From Gelria sp. Kuro-4 (GTDB lineage Bacteria > Bacillota > DTU030 > DUMP01), in assembly GCF_019668485.1 (NCBI RefSeq), contig NZ_AP024619.1, forward strand, positions 557,001-621,000: 64,000 bases of DNA, read 5' to 3'. The position numbers and the translations under genes were made by a program. The notes under the pieces were generated by a model that was given only the letters and a program-made list of their open reading frames with translations, was not told the DNA's origin and did not search any database. The number at the start of each line of letters is the position of its first letter. Positions within the stretch are counted from its first letter, which is position 1. Below are positions 25,587 through 34,268 of the stretch, in pieces.

Positions 25587-26642
25587 GTGCGGGCAAAACG
25601 GGTACTTACATCGGCCGCCGTGCTGCTTTTGGTGCTCGGCCTGGTGGCCGGCTGCGCCGCGCCCAAGGATGGGAGCCCGGCGGCCGGGCAGGACCAGGGA
25701 GGGGGCAAAAAGTTCCGTGTGGCGTACGTCACCTCCGGTAACCTGGGTGACAAGTCGTTCCTCGACTCCGGTATGGCCGGCCTGGAGCGCGCCCAGAAGG
25801 ACCTGGGCATCGAGGTCAAGGTGATGCAGTCGGCCAACAGCGCCGACTGGGAGCCGAATCTGCAGGCGGCGGCGGAGCAGGGCTTCGACCTGGTGGTGGC
25901 CGGCGGCTCGCCGCTCCACGACGCCATGGCCAACGTGGCGCCCAAGTTCCCTGAGGTGAAGTTCGTGTACCTGGACGACGTGATCCAGGGTGACAACATC
26001 GCCTCCATCACCTTCGCCCAGAACGAGGGTTCCTTCCTGGCCGGGGCGCTGGCGGCCCTGATGACCACGCACACCGAGCTTGCCGGCATGAACGAAGAAA
26101 AGGTGGTCGGCTGGGTGGGCGGCATGGACATGGCCATCCTGCGCGACTTCCTCACCGGGTACGAGCAGGGCGCCAAGTACATCGACCCCGAGGTTAAGGT
26201 GCTCTCCGCCTTCGCCGGCTCCTTCAGCGATCCGGCCAAGGGGAAGGAGCTCACCCTGGCCCAGTACAACCAGGGCGCCGACATCGTTATGAACGTGGCC
26301 GGCGGTACCGGACTGGGGATCCTGGAGGCGGCCAAGGACGCGGGCAAGTACGCCATCGGCGTCGACTCCGACCAGGACGGCATCTACCCGGGCCACATCC
26401 TGACCAGCCTGCTCAAGCGGGTGGACAACGCCGTCTACGACCAGGTGAAGCTGGCCAAGGAAGGTACGTGGCAGGCGGGCCAGTTTGAGTACGGCCTCAA
26501 AAACGGCGGCGTCGCTCTTACCGAGATGAAGGTGATGGGCGACAAGATCCCGGCCGACGTCCGCCAAAAGCTTACGGAGATCACGGATAAGATCGCCCAG
26601 GGCGAGATCAAGGTGGACCACTACGCCGGCCTTAAGAAGTAG
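25587..26642 (+). CDS. BMP-family lipoprotein, nucleoside-binding (first copy)
   Basis: This is the extracellular binding component of a nucleoside ABC importer. It has a signal peptide with lipobox LVAGC (about residues 18-22) and then the PnrA/BMP fold: YVTSGNLGDKSFLDSG, ITFAQNEGSFLAGALAA and GVDSDQDGIYPGH. It is 351 residues from GTG 25587, after AGGGGAGG. A near-identical paralogue is encoded at 29576. It stands alone before a strong hairpin, separated from the transporter genes by a toxin-antitoxin pair and two other genes. Confidence 0.92.
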   Translation: MRAKRVLTSAAVLLLVLGLVAGCAAPKDGSPAAGQDQGGGKKFRVAYVTSGNLGDKSFLDSGMAGLERAQKDLGIEVKVMQSANSADWEPNLQAAAEQGFDLVVAGGSPLHDAMANVAPKFPEVKFVYLDDVIQGDNIASITFAQNEGSFLAGALAALMTTHTELAGMNEEKVVGWVGGMDMAILRDFLTGYEQGAKYIDPEVKVLSAFAGSFSDPAKGKELTLAQYNQGADIVMNVAGGTGLGILEAAKDAGKYAIGVDSDQDGIYPGHILTSLLKRVDNAVYDQVKLAKEGTWQAGQFEYGLKNGGVALTEMKVMGDKIPADVRQKLTEITDKIAQGEIKVDHYAGLKK

Positions 26643-26710
26643 GGCACCCCAGTGATAGTGCAAAAGCTGGGACTGGAATCTTAACGTTTTAACCATGCTC
26701 CGGTAGAATC

Positions 26711-26742
26711 GAAGCAGGAAGCTCAGGCAAGCTTCCTGCTTC
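26711..26742 (+). terminator. Terminator-like hairpin after first BMP gene
   Basis: A 13-bp perfect stem (26711-26723 with 26730-26742), loop CAGGCA. The following GCTCTTGC is only weakly T-rich. Confidence 0.6.
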
Positions 26743-26815
26743 GCTCTTGCAGGAACTGTTCGGCATAGAGGGGAATACTAAAGCCTAGATGGAACGGCTG
26801 AGGGAGGGTTGCTCG

Positions 26816-27046
26816 GTGTTGCGAAGGTTTAAGGTCATTCTAGAGTGGGATGAAGAAGTTGGTGCGTATACAGTCACAGTCCCAGCTTTGCCGGGTTGCG
26901 TGACGCAAGGACGTACGGTGGAAGAATCACTGGAACGGGTGCGTGAGGCCATCACGGGCTACCTGAAAGCGATGAAGTTGCATGGCGAGAGTGTCCCGAA
27001 ACACGATCCGCGGATGGTGTTCGGGGAAGTTGAGGTAAGTTTATGA
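26816..27046 (+). CDS. hicB: HicB-type antitoxin
   Basis: A 76-residue protein with the partial RNase-H fold of HicB: FKVILEWDEEVGAYTVTVPALPGCVTQG, then EESLERVREAITGYL. I chose GTG 26816, seven bases after GGGAGGG; ATG 26789 precedes that site and has none of its own. The ATGA overlap with hicA means coupled translation. It lacks an obvious C-terminal DNA-binding domain. Confidence 0.85.
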   Translation: MLRRFKVILEWDEEVGAYTVTVPALPGCVTQGRTVEESLERVREAITGYLKAMKLHGESVPKHDPRMVFGEVEVSL

Positions 27047-27309
27047 CCCGGCTGCCCAGGGTGACAGGAAAGGATGTTTTGCGAGCGCTGAAAAGGTTGG
27101 ACTTTCAGGTGGATCACATTGAGGGTAGTCACCATTACTTACGTCGTCGAGGCGGCGGACGGTTGGTCACTGTACCGGTGCATGCAGGAGAAACCTTAAC
27201 GCCAAAGACATTGAAGACCATCTTAGATCAGGCAGAACTCAGCGTCGACGAGCTCAGGGAAATCTTCAGAGCCAAGAAAGGCAGGACCCGTGCAGAACAA
27301 GAGCAGTAG
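27043..27309 (+). CDS. hicA: HicA-type mRNA interferase toxin
   Basis: An 88-residue YcfA/HicA protein with the double-stranded-RNA-binding-like fold. The catalytic histidine is in EGSHHYLRR, and VTVPVHAGETLTPKTLKTILDQAEL is the family's second half. The toxin would cleave mRNA when HicB is degraded. Antitoxin-first order is a common variant. The pair separates the first BMP gene from the lacI-rbsK-bmp operon and may have inserted there. Confidence 0.88.
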   Translation: MTRLPRVTGKDVLRALKRLDFQVDHIEGSHHYLRRRGGGRLVTVPVHAGETLTPKTLKTILDQAELSVDELREIFRAKKGRTRAEQEQ

Positions 27310-27330
27310 CGGTTCCGGTTATGAGGTTGG

Positions 27331-27361
27331 GCCTGCTTCACGCGAAGCAGGCTGTTTTTTT
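27331..27361 (+). terminator. Terminator after hicA
   Basis: A 9-bp perfect stem GCCTGCTTC/GAAGCAGGC (loop ACGC) followed by TGTTTTTTT. It is very similar to the hairpin after tRNA-Sec. Confidence 0.85.
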
Positions 27362-27526
27362 ACTGTTTCCATAAGTTTCTGGCTCTAGTGCTCCTGAGCC
27401 GAGGACAGGAAAGAATTCCCTCGAGCCCCTGAAAAATTTTTTTTACAACCCGACAAGGATAGCAGGAGATTATCAAGCTGAGGCGAAATCACTCTTGGAA
27501 TACATGGAACCGTTTTCACATTGGTA

Positions 27527-27540
27527 TGTAACGGGTTACA
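27527..27540. promoter_or_regulatory. Candidate LacI-family operator
   Basis: TGTAACGGGTTACA is a palindrome with half-sites TGTAAC/GTTACA, 31 bp before the lacI-type gene. LacI-family regulators bind such centred palindromes and often control their own operon. Confidence 0.6.
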
Positions 27541-27571
27541 CATTCTTCGAGCAGCCGGAGGGGGCCGGAAG

Positions 27572-28573
27572 ATGGGCATACGCGAGGTGGCCCGTGAAGC
27601 GGGGGTTTCCGTGGCCACGGTGTCACGGGTCCTCAACCGCAGCGGTTACGTCAAAGCAGAAACCTACCAGCGCGTGATCGCCGCCATCCGCAAGCTGCAC
27701 TACGTTCCCAACGGCGTGGCCCGCAGCATGGTGCGCGGCAACACGCGCACCATCGGCCTCATCCTTCCCGACATCACCAACCCCTACTTCCCTATGCTGG
27801 CCCGTGGGGTGGAGGATGCGGCCACGGCCCAGGGCTATCTGGTGATCCTCTGCAACACCGACAACAACCCCGATACCGAGGCCATGTATCTTGCCATGCT
27901 GCGCGAAAAATGCGTGGACGGGCTGGTGTACGTCTCGGCTGCACCGCGCGCCGACCATGTGCAGGAGTTTGCGCAGGTCCTGCCGGTGGTTTGGGTGGAC
28001 CGCCCCCCGGTGGGCGTGGCGGGGGACGTGGTGGCCGGCGACGACTTCTTGGGCGGCTATCTGGCCACGCGCCACCTCATTTCCCTGGGGCGCCGGCGCA
28101 TAGCCTTCATCTCCGGCCCGGCGGGGCTGATGACGTCAGAAGAACGCGAGCGCGGCTACCGCCTGGCCCACAAGGAGGCGGGGCTGGTTCCGGAGGACAC
28201 GCTTACCGCCCACGGGGACTTCAAATTTGAATCCGGGCGCCGGGCCATGGCGGAGATCCTGGGCCGCACCCGGCCCGACGCGCTCTTTGCCGCCAACGAC
28301 CTCATGGCCCTGGGCGCCCTTGAAGTTATCCTGGCGGCGGGCTGCCGGGTGCCTGAGGATATAGCAGTGGTGGGCTACGACAACATCGTCTTCGCTCGCC
28401 TGGCCAAACCGGCGCTCACCTCCGTGGAGCAGCCGTCCTACCTGATCGGTCTCACCGCCTGCGAGGTGGTGCTGGAGCGCATCGCCCGCCGGGAGCTGCC
28501 GGTGCAAAAAAAGCTCTTCAAGCCGACACTGGTCGTGCGGGCATCATCTCAGGGAGAGGGGCAGACACAGTGA
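27572..28573 (+). CDS. LacI-family transcriptional regulator of the nucleoside locus
   Basis: The 333-residue protein has an N-terminal LacI HTH (IREVAREAGVSVATVSRVLN, about residues 3-22) and a periplasmic-binding-protein-like effector domain (TIGLILPDITNPYFPML, later VVGYDNIVFARLAKPALTSV). It probably senses ribose, a nucleoside or a derivative. ATG 27572 follows GGAGGGGGCC. Its 3' end overlaps rbsK by 4 bp, so it is the first gene of the nucleoside-use operon and probably represses it through the palindrome at 27527. Confidence 0.92.
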   Translation: MGIREVAREAGVSVATVSRVLNRSGYVKAETYQRVIAAIRKLHYVPNGVARSMVRGNTRTIGLILPDITNPYFPMLARGVEDAATAQGYLVILCNTDNNPDTEAMYLAMLREKCVDGLVYVSAAPRADHVQEFAQVLPVVWVDRPPVGVAGDVVAGDDFLGGYLATRHLISLGRRRIAFISGPAGLMTSEERERGYRLAHKEAGLVPEDTLTAHGDFKFESGRRAMAEILGRTRPDALFAANDLMALGALEVILAAGCRVPEDIAVVGYDNIVFARLAKPALTSVEQPSYLIGLTACEVVLERIARRELPVQKKLFKPTLVVRASSQGEGQTQ

Positions 28574-29487
28574 TTGCTGTCGTGGGTAGCTTGAACATGG
28601 ATTTGGTGGTTACGGTGCGCCGGCGCCCGCGCACCGGTGAGACGGTCCTCGGTTCCGACGTGCGCTTTGTCGGCGGCGGCAAGGGGGCCAATCAGGCCAT
28701 CGCCGCCGCCCGCCTGGGCGGTCAGGTGCACATGGTGGGTAAGGTGGGGGACGACCCGTTCGGGAGCACCCTCATCGCCAACCTGGCGGCGGCGGGCGTG
28801 GGCACAGAGGCGGTGCAGGTGGAAAAAGGGGTCTCCTCAGGGGTGGCCTTTATCACCCTGGATGCCGCCGGCGACAACCAGATCATCGTTTCGCCCGGTG
28901 CCAACGCGCGCCTTATGCCGGCCGATGTCCGGGCGCAGGCCGGGCTCATCGGGCAGGCCCGGGTGCTGCTGCTGCAGCTCGAAACCCCCCTCCCCACGGT
29001 GGTGGAAGCGGCCCGGGTGGCCCGCGAGCAGGGTGTCACCGTCGTCCTGGACCCGGCGCCGGCGCAGCCGCTCCCGCCTGAACTTTTCCGGCTGGTGGAT
29101 TTCCTGACGCCGAACGAACATGAGGCTGCCGCCCTCAGCCGGCAGCCGATTACGGACCTCAGGAGTGCTAAGCTCGCGGCCGCCAAGCTCATCAGCCAGG
29201 GGGCGCGCCAGGTGCTCCTTAAGCTCGGGGGCGAGGGGGTCCTCTTTGCCTGCGGCAACCGTTTTGAGCACATGCCCGCTTTTCCGGTGAAGGTGGTGGA
29301 CACCACCGCCGCCGGGGATGCCTTCGGCGCCGCCTTCGCCGTGGCCTGGCTCGAGCACGGCGATGTGTACCGCGCCCTCTCCTTCGCAAACGCTGTGGGC
29401 GCCCTGACGGTGACGAAGGCCGGTGCCCAGTCTTCACTTCCTTACCGAAAGGAGGTGGAGGCGTTCCTGGCCGCCCGGGGCGCGTAG
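28570..29487 (+). CDS. rbsK: Ribokinase
   Basis: RbsK phosphorylates D-ribose to ribose 5-phosphate. This PfkB-family protein of 305 residues has the substrate motif GGGKGANQAIAAARLGG near residue 37 and the catalytic DTTAAGDAFGAAFAVA near residue 238, with Asp as base. It starts at GTG 28570, overlapping the regulator stop. With the nucleoside importer and nucleoside hydrolase downstream it completes a route from imported nucleoside to ribose 5-phosphate. Confidence 0.94.
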   Translation: MIAVVGSLNMDLVVTVRRRPRTGETVLGSDVRFVGGGKGANQAIAAARLGGQVHMVGKVGDDPFGSTLIANLAAAGVGTEAVQVEKGVSSGVAFITLDAAGDNQIIVSPGANARLMPADVRAQAGLIGQARVLLLQLETPLPTVVEAARVAREQGVTVVLDPAPAQPLPPELFRLVDFLTPNEHEAAALSRQPITDLRSAKLAAAKLISQGARQVLLKLGGEGVLFACGNRFEHMPAFPVKVVDTTAAGDAFGAAFAVAWLEHGDVYRALSFANAVGALTVTKAGAQSSLPYRKEVEAFLAARGA

Positions 29488-29575
29488 GGCACCCGATGGG
29501 CAGTAAAAGAAAGATTGCTGTCAGGTTCCTTCTTTCGGCAGGAGATGCGAACTGAAAACTTGGGAGGGGTATTGC

Positions 29576-30649
29576 GTGCTGAAAAAGTGGAAGCTCACGG
29601 CGCCGGTTCTCGCGTTGGCGCTGGCGGTAAGCCTCACCCTGGCCGGCTGCGGCGGTGCAGGCCAAGGCGGCCGAGACCAGGGCCCGGCGGCCGACCAGGG
29701 TAAGGAGAAGAAGTTCCGCGTGGCGTACGTGATCTCCGGCAACCTGGGGGACAAGTCGTTCTTTGACTCCGGCATGGCCGGCATGGAGCGCGTCCAGAAA
29801 GAGCTGGGTGCCGAGATCAAGGTGATCCAGTCCGTAAACAGCGCCGACTGGGAGCCCAACCTGGAGGCGGCGGCGCAGGACGGTTATGATGTGGTGGTGG
29901 CGGCGGCCTCGCAGATGCACGACGCCGTGACCAACGTGGCTCCCAAGTACCCTGAGGTGAAGTTCGTCTATATCGATGACGTGGTGCCGGGCGACAACAT
30001 CGCCTCCATCACCTTCGCCCAAAACGAAGGCTCCTTCCTGGCAGGGGCGCTGGCGGCCATGATGACCACCCATACCGAGCTTCCCGGCATGAACAAGGAA
30101 AAGATCATCGGCTGGGTGGGCGGCTCCGACATCGCCGTGCTGCACGACTTCCTCACCGGCTACGAGCAGGGTGCCAAGTATATCGACCCTGAGGTCAAGG
30201 TGCTCTCGTCTTTCGCCGGCTCCTTCAACGACCCGGCGAAAGGCAAAGAGCTCACCCTGGCCCAGTACAACCAGGGCGCCGACATTGTAATGAACGTGGC
30301 CAGCGGCACCGGCGTAGGCATCCTGGAAGCGGCTAAAGACGCCGGCAGGTACGCCATCGGCGTGGACTCGGATCAGGACGGCATTTATCCCGGCCACATC
30401 CTCTCCAGCATGCTCAAGCGCGTGGACAACGCCGTCTTCGACCAGGTGAAGCTGGCCAAGGAAGGCCGGTGGAAGGCCGGCCACTTCGAGTACGGCCTCC
30501 ACAACCAGGGCGTGGGCCTTACCGACATGAAGGTCATGGGCGACAAGATTCCGCAGGACGTGCGGCAGAAACTGGCCGAGATCACCGATAAGGTCGCCAC
30601 GGGCGAGATCAAGGTGGAGCACTACGCCAACTTTAAGGTAGGGCAGTAA
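29576..30649 (+). CDS. BMP-family lipoprotein, nucleoside-binding (second copy)
   Basis: This 357-residue binding lipoprotein has a signal peptide with a lipobox ending LAGC (about residue 24). The mature domain is nearly the same as the product of 25587 (YVISGNLGDKSFFDSG, GVDSDQDGIYPGH). It is followed by the ATPase and both permeases with short gaps and is the natural partner of that ABC importer. The paralogue upstream may offer a different affinity or substrate. Confidence 0.93.
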   Translation: MLKKWKLTAPVLALALAVSLTLAGCGGAGQGGRDQGPAADQGKEKKFRVAYVISGNLGDKSFFDSGMAGMERVQKELGAEIKVIQSVNSADWEPNLEAAAQDGYDVVVAAASQMHDAVTNVAPKYPEVKFVYIDDVVPGDNIASITFAQNEGSFLAGALAAMMTTHTELPGMNKEKIIGWVGGSDIAVLHDFLTGYEQGAKYIDPEVKVLSSFAGSFNDPAKGKELTLAQYNQGADIVMNVASGTGVGILEAAKDAGRYAIGVDSDQDGIYPGHILSSMLKRVDNAVFDQVKLAKEGRWKAGHFEYGLHNQGVGLTDMKVMGDKIPQDVRQKLAEITDKVATGEIKVEHYANFKVGQ

Positions 30650-30683
30650 GTACAGAGCGCTGAGCCACAGGGGGTGACGCAAA

Positions 30684-32231
30684 GTGCAGGAAGAGTTGGT
30701 TCGTCTGGAGGGCATTGCCAAAAGATTTGGCCCCGTGCAGGCGAACCGCGGCGTAAACCTTACCGTCCGCCGGGGCAGCATCCACGCCCTGGTGGGGGAA
30801 AACGGCGCCGGCAAGACGACCCTGATGAAGATACTTTTCGGTCTCGAAAAACGCGATGCCGGATCCATCTACTACGCCGGTCACCCGGTGGAGATAGCGA
30901 GCCCCCAGCAAGCCATGGCGCTCGGCATCGGGATGGTGCACCAGCACTTCATGCTGGTGCCCTCCCTTACGGTGGCGGAAAACGTCGTCTTAGGCCACGA
31001 GCCCACGCGGGGCCTCAGCCTGGACCGGGGGGCGGCGCGCCGGCTGGTCCAGGAGATCTCGACCCGTTACGGGCTGGCAGTGGACCCGGACGCCCGGGTA
31101 CGCGACCTGTCGGTGGGGTTGCAGCAGCGCGTGGAGATCATAAAGGCCCTCTCCGAGGGCGCCGAGCTCCTCATCCTGGACGAGCCCACGGCAGTGCTGA
31201 CACCCCAGGAGACGGACGAACTATTCCAGGTCTTAAGGAATATGGCGGGCCGGGGTAAAACCATTATCTTTATTTCGCACAAGCTCAAGGAAGTGCTGAC
31301 CATCTCGGACACCATTACCATCATGCGCGCTGGCCGAGTGGTCGGCAATGTCCCCGGCGAGGGCACGAGCGAAGCGGAGCTCGCCCGCCTCATGGTCGGG
31401 CGCCCGGTGCTGCTCAGGGTGGAGAAAGAGGCGGCGCGGCCGCGGGAGGTCGCCCTGGAGGTCAAAGACCTCTGGGTGGCCGACCGGCGGGGACTGCCGG
31501 CGGTGCGCGGCGTCTCCTTCGCCCTGCGGCGGGGTGAAATCCTGGGGATCGCCGGTGTGCAGGGCAATGGGCAAACGGAGCTCATCGAGGCCCTGAGCGG
31601 CCTGAGCCCCATCGAAAGAGGCGAGGTCCTAAAGGACGGCCGCTCTCTGAAGGGCCTGCCGGTGGCGGCCATCCGGCGCGCCGGCGTGGCCCACATCCCG
31701 GAGGACCGTTTCCGCCGTGGCCTCTGCGGCCCGGCTTCCATTCTGGAAAACATGGTGGCGGGCCTGCACTACGGCCCACCCTTCGCCCGCCGGGGTGTCA
31801 TCGACTGGCGGAAAGCGGCGGCGTTTACAGAGGAGCTGGTTAAGGAATACGGGATCAAAGTCGGCAGCATCCATGATCCCGCCGGCTCCCTTTCCGGCGG
31901 CAACGCGCAGAAGCTGGTGGTGGCCCGGGAGTTCAGCACCCAGGCCGACGTGCTCCTGGTCTCCCAGCCGACGCGCGGCGTCGACATCGGCGCCATCGAA
32001 TTCATTCACAAGTGCCTGGTGAAGAAGCGGGATAGAGGGGCGGCGGTGCTCCTGGTCTCAGCCGACCTGCAGGAGGTCCTTTCCCTGAGCGACCGCATCC
32101 TGGTGATGTACGAAGGCGAATTCACCGCCGAGCTTGCCCCGGCGGCCACCACGGAAGAGGAGATCGGCCTTTACATGTCCGGGGCGCGGCGCATGCACCT
32201 GGGCGAGAAAGGAGGGGCTCGGAGTGCGTAA
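30684..32231 (+). CDS. Nucleoside ABC transporter, duplicated ATPase
   Basis: A 515-residue ATP-binding protein with two fused ABC domains, as in the YufO/RbsA type. The first domain has Walker A GENGAGKTT (near residue 39) and the signature region LSVGLQQRVEI with ILDEPTAVLTPQE. The second has the degenerate Walker A GVQGNGQTE and the signature LSGGNAQKLVVAREFS. It starts at GTG 30684 after GGGGGTGACGC. It powers import by the two permeases encoded directly downstream. Confidence 0.94.
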   Translation: MQEELVRLEGIAKRFGPVQANRGVNLTVRRGSIHALVGENGAGKTTLMKILFGLEKRDAGSIYYAGHPVEIASPQQAMALGIGMVHQHFMLVPSLTVAENVVLGHEPTRGLSLDRGAARRLVQEISTRYGLAVDPDARVRDLSVGLQQRVEIIKALSEGAELLILDEPTAVLTPQETDELFQVLRNMAGRGKTIIFISHKLKEVLTISDTITIMRAGRVVGNVPGEGTSEAELARLMVGRPVLLRVEKEAARPREVALEVKDLWVADRRGLPAVRGVSFALRRGEILGIAGVQGNGQTELIEALSGLSPIERGEVLKDGRSLKGLPVAAIRRAGVAHIPEDRFRRGLCGPASILENMVAGLHYGPPFARRGVIDWRKAAAFTEELVKEYGIKVGSIHDPAGSLSGGNAQKLVVAREFSTQADVLLVSQPTRGVDIGAIEFIHKCLVKKRDRGAAVLLVSADLQEVLSLSDRILVMYEGEFTAELAPAATTEEEIGLYMSGARRMHLGEKGGARSA

Positions 32232-33345
32232 ACTGAGCGATTTTCTCCTACGCAACCTGCTGCGCCCCTTCCTCGCTGTTCTCACGGCACTCGCCATCGG
32301 GGCGTTCATCATCCTCCTTTCCCACCAGAACCCGCTGGAGGCGTACGGGCAGATGGCCTTCGGCGCTTTCGGCAACTTCTACCGCATCGCCGAGACCTTG
32401 GAGCGCTCCATTCCCGTGACGCTTGCGGCCTTGGGCACGGCGGTGGCCTTCTCGAGCGGCGTCTTTAACGTCGGGGTGGAGGGATCGCTTTACCTGGGGG
32501 CGTTCGCGGCCTTCCTGGTGGGCTACGAGGTCGCGCCGCCGGCCGTCCTTCATGTCCCGCTGACCCTGCTGGGGGCTATGCTGGTGGGTGCGGCCTGGGC
32601 GTTCATCCCCGGCTGGGCCAAGGCCCGCTACAAAGCGGATGAAACGGTGACCACCATCCTCCTCAACTACGTGGCCATTCTCTTCACCTCGTACCTGGTG
32701 GCCGTCCCCTTCAAAGATCTCACTGCCGGTACCCAGCAGACGCCGGCCATCCATCCCAGCGCCTACCTGCCGCGTTTTCTTCCCCCCTCGCGCGTGCACG
32801 CCGGGCTTTTCCTGGCCGTCCTGGTGGCCGTCTTCCTCCACTGGCTCCTCAGGCGCACGAGTCTAGGCTACGACATCCGCATGGCGGGGCTTAACCCCAG
32901 CTTTGCCGAATACGCCGGCGTGGATGTACCGCGCACCATGATCCGGGCCATGCTCTTAAGCGGCGCCATCGGCGGCCTGGCGGGGGCGGCGCAGGTGATG
33001 GGGATTCTCCACCGCTTCCTGGACGGTTTTTCCCCGGGCTACGGCTTCGATGGGATCATGGTGGCGCTCCTGGCGCGCAACCACCCGCTGGGGATTCTCC
33101 TGGCCGGCCTCTTTTATGGCGCCCTGCAAACCGGCGCCGCCTACATGGACCGCACCACGGCGGTGCCCAAGGAACTCCTCAACTCGCTGGTAGCGGTGAT
33201 CATCTTCTTTGTCACCGCGGAGGGGCTCTTTACCTTCGCCCAGTCCAGCGAGGCCTTCCGGGAGAAGCTCCGGCGCTGGCATATCCTGCCGGGCAAGGCT
33301 GGGAAAGGGGGTGGCGGGCAGTGGGATTCCTCGCAAGCATCCTGA
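32224..33345 (+). CDS. Nucleoside ABC transporter permease 1
   Basis: This is a 373-residue membrane protein of the BPD_transp_2 family with about nine segments. VGVEGSLYLGAFAAFLVGY and YKADETVTTILLNYVAILF are typical of YufP/BmpB-type nucleoside permeases. I chose GTG 32224, after AAAGGAGG, over longer starts inside the ATPase gene. It overlaps both neighbouring genes, which suggests tight translational coupling. It forms the membrane channel with the next gene product. Confidence 0.93.
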   Translation: MRKLSDFLLRNLLRPFLAVLTALAIGAFIILLSHQNPLEAYGQMAFGAFGNFYRIAETLERSIPVTLAALGTAVAFSSGVFNVGVEGSLYLGAFAAFLVGYEVAPPAVLHVPLTLLGAMLVGAAWAFIPGWAKARYKADETVTTILLNYVAILFTSYLVAVPFKDLTAGTQQTPAIHPSAYLPRFLPPSRVHAGLFLAVLVAVFLHWLLRRTSLGYDIRMAGLNPSFAEYAGVDVPRTMIRAMLLSGAIGGLAGAAQVMGILHRFLDGFSPGYGFDGIMVALLARNHPLGILLAGLFYGALQTGAAYMDRTTAVPKELLNSLVAVIIFFVTAEGLFTFAQSSEAFREKLRRWHILPGKAGKGGGGQWDSSQAS

Positions 33346-34268
33346 ACCTGGGCCTTTTGGTGGCTGGCATCCGCATCGCGGTACCCATCCTCCTGGCCGG
33401 CCTGGGCGGGCTCTTCACCATGCAGGCCAACATCCTGAACATCGGCATGGAGGGCATGATGCTCTTCGGCGCCTGGGCGGGGGTGTTCGTGAGCTACATG
33501 ACCGGCTCGGTGTGGCTGGCGCTGCTCGCGGCGGTGGGTGTGGGGCTCGTCTCCGCGGTGGTCTTCGGCCTCTTCGGCGTGCGCTACCGCTGCAACATCA
33601 TCGTGGCGGGCATGGGGCTCAACCTTTTTGCCGGGGCCTTCACCATGTACCTGCTGCGTTCCATCTTCCGTACCCGCGGCTCCCTTTCAGACCCGCGCAT
33701 CGTCGGGGTGCCGTCCCTCACCCTGCCGGGCATCGATAAAATCCCGGTGCTGGGGCCGCTGCTCAGCGGCCATTCGCTCCTCGTGTACGTGGCCTTCCTG
33801 CTCGTCATTGCCGTTCACTACTTCCTCTACCGTACCCCTACCGGACTTCGGATCCGGGCGGTGGGCGAGCACGCCGAGGCGGCCCGCTCGGTGGGGGTGG
33901 ACCCGGCGCGGGTACAGTTTCTCGCCGTGCTCCTAAGCGGCGCCTTCTCCGGCCTGGCCGGGGCGTATCTCTCGCTGGCGCAGCTGAGGATGTTCGTTGA
34001 GAACATGGTCTCGGGCCGCGGCTTCATCGCCCTGGCGGCCATCTACTTCGGGCGCGGCACGCCGGTGGGAACCATGGTGGCCGCCCTCATCTTCGGCCTG
34101 GCCGAAGCTTTCTCCATGCGCCTGCAGACCCTCGGTTTTCCCTCCCAGTTTGTGCTCATGATCCCCTACGTGGTTACGGTGGCCGTGCTGATCATCGTCT
34201 CGCACCTGGCCGCCCAGCCGCGACACCTCAGGCTACCCAGTGCTACCGAGGAGGCTGACCCAGAGTGA
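33321..34268 (+). CDS. Nucleoside ABC transporter permease 2
   Basis: This 315-residue permease is of the same family as its upstream neighbour (YufQ/BmpC type). Recognisable parts are GGLFTMQANILNIGMEGMMLFGA and GRGFIALAAIYFGRGTPVGTM. It starts at GTG 33321 inside the end of the previous gene and overlaps the nucleoside hydrolase gene by 4 bp. It is expected to pair with permease 1 as a heterodimer. Confidence 0.93.
   Translation: MGFLASILNLGLLVAGIRIAVPILLAGLGGLFTMQANILNIGMEGMMLFGAWAGVFVSYMTGSVWLALLAAVGVGLVSAVVFGLFGVRYRCNIIVAGMGLNLFAGAFTMYLLRSIFRTRGSLSDPRIVGVPSLTLPGIDKIPVLGPLLSGHSLLVYVAFLLVIAVHYFLYRTPTGLRIRAVGEHAEAARSVGVDPARVQFLAVLLSGAFSGLAGAYLSLAQLRMFVENMVSGRGFIALAAIYFGRGTPVGTMVAALIFGLAEAFSMRLQTLGFPSQFVLMIPYVVTVAVLIIVSHLAAQPRHLRLPSATEEADPE

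Noticed and set aside
28837-30868. Long minus-strand frames opposite rbsK and the second BMP gene
   Set aside because: They have the same codon-bias shadow pattern; the plus-strand genes have full domain evidence.
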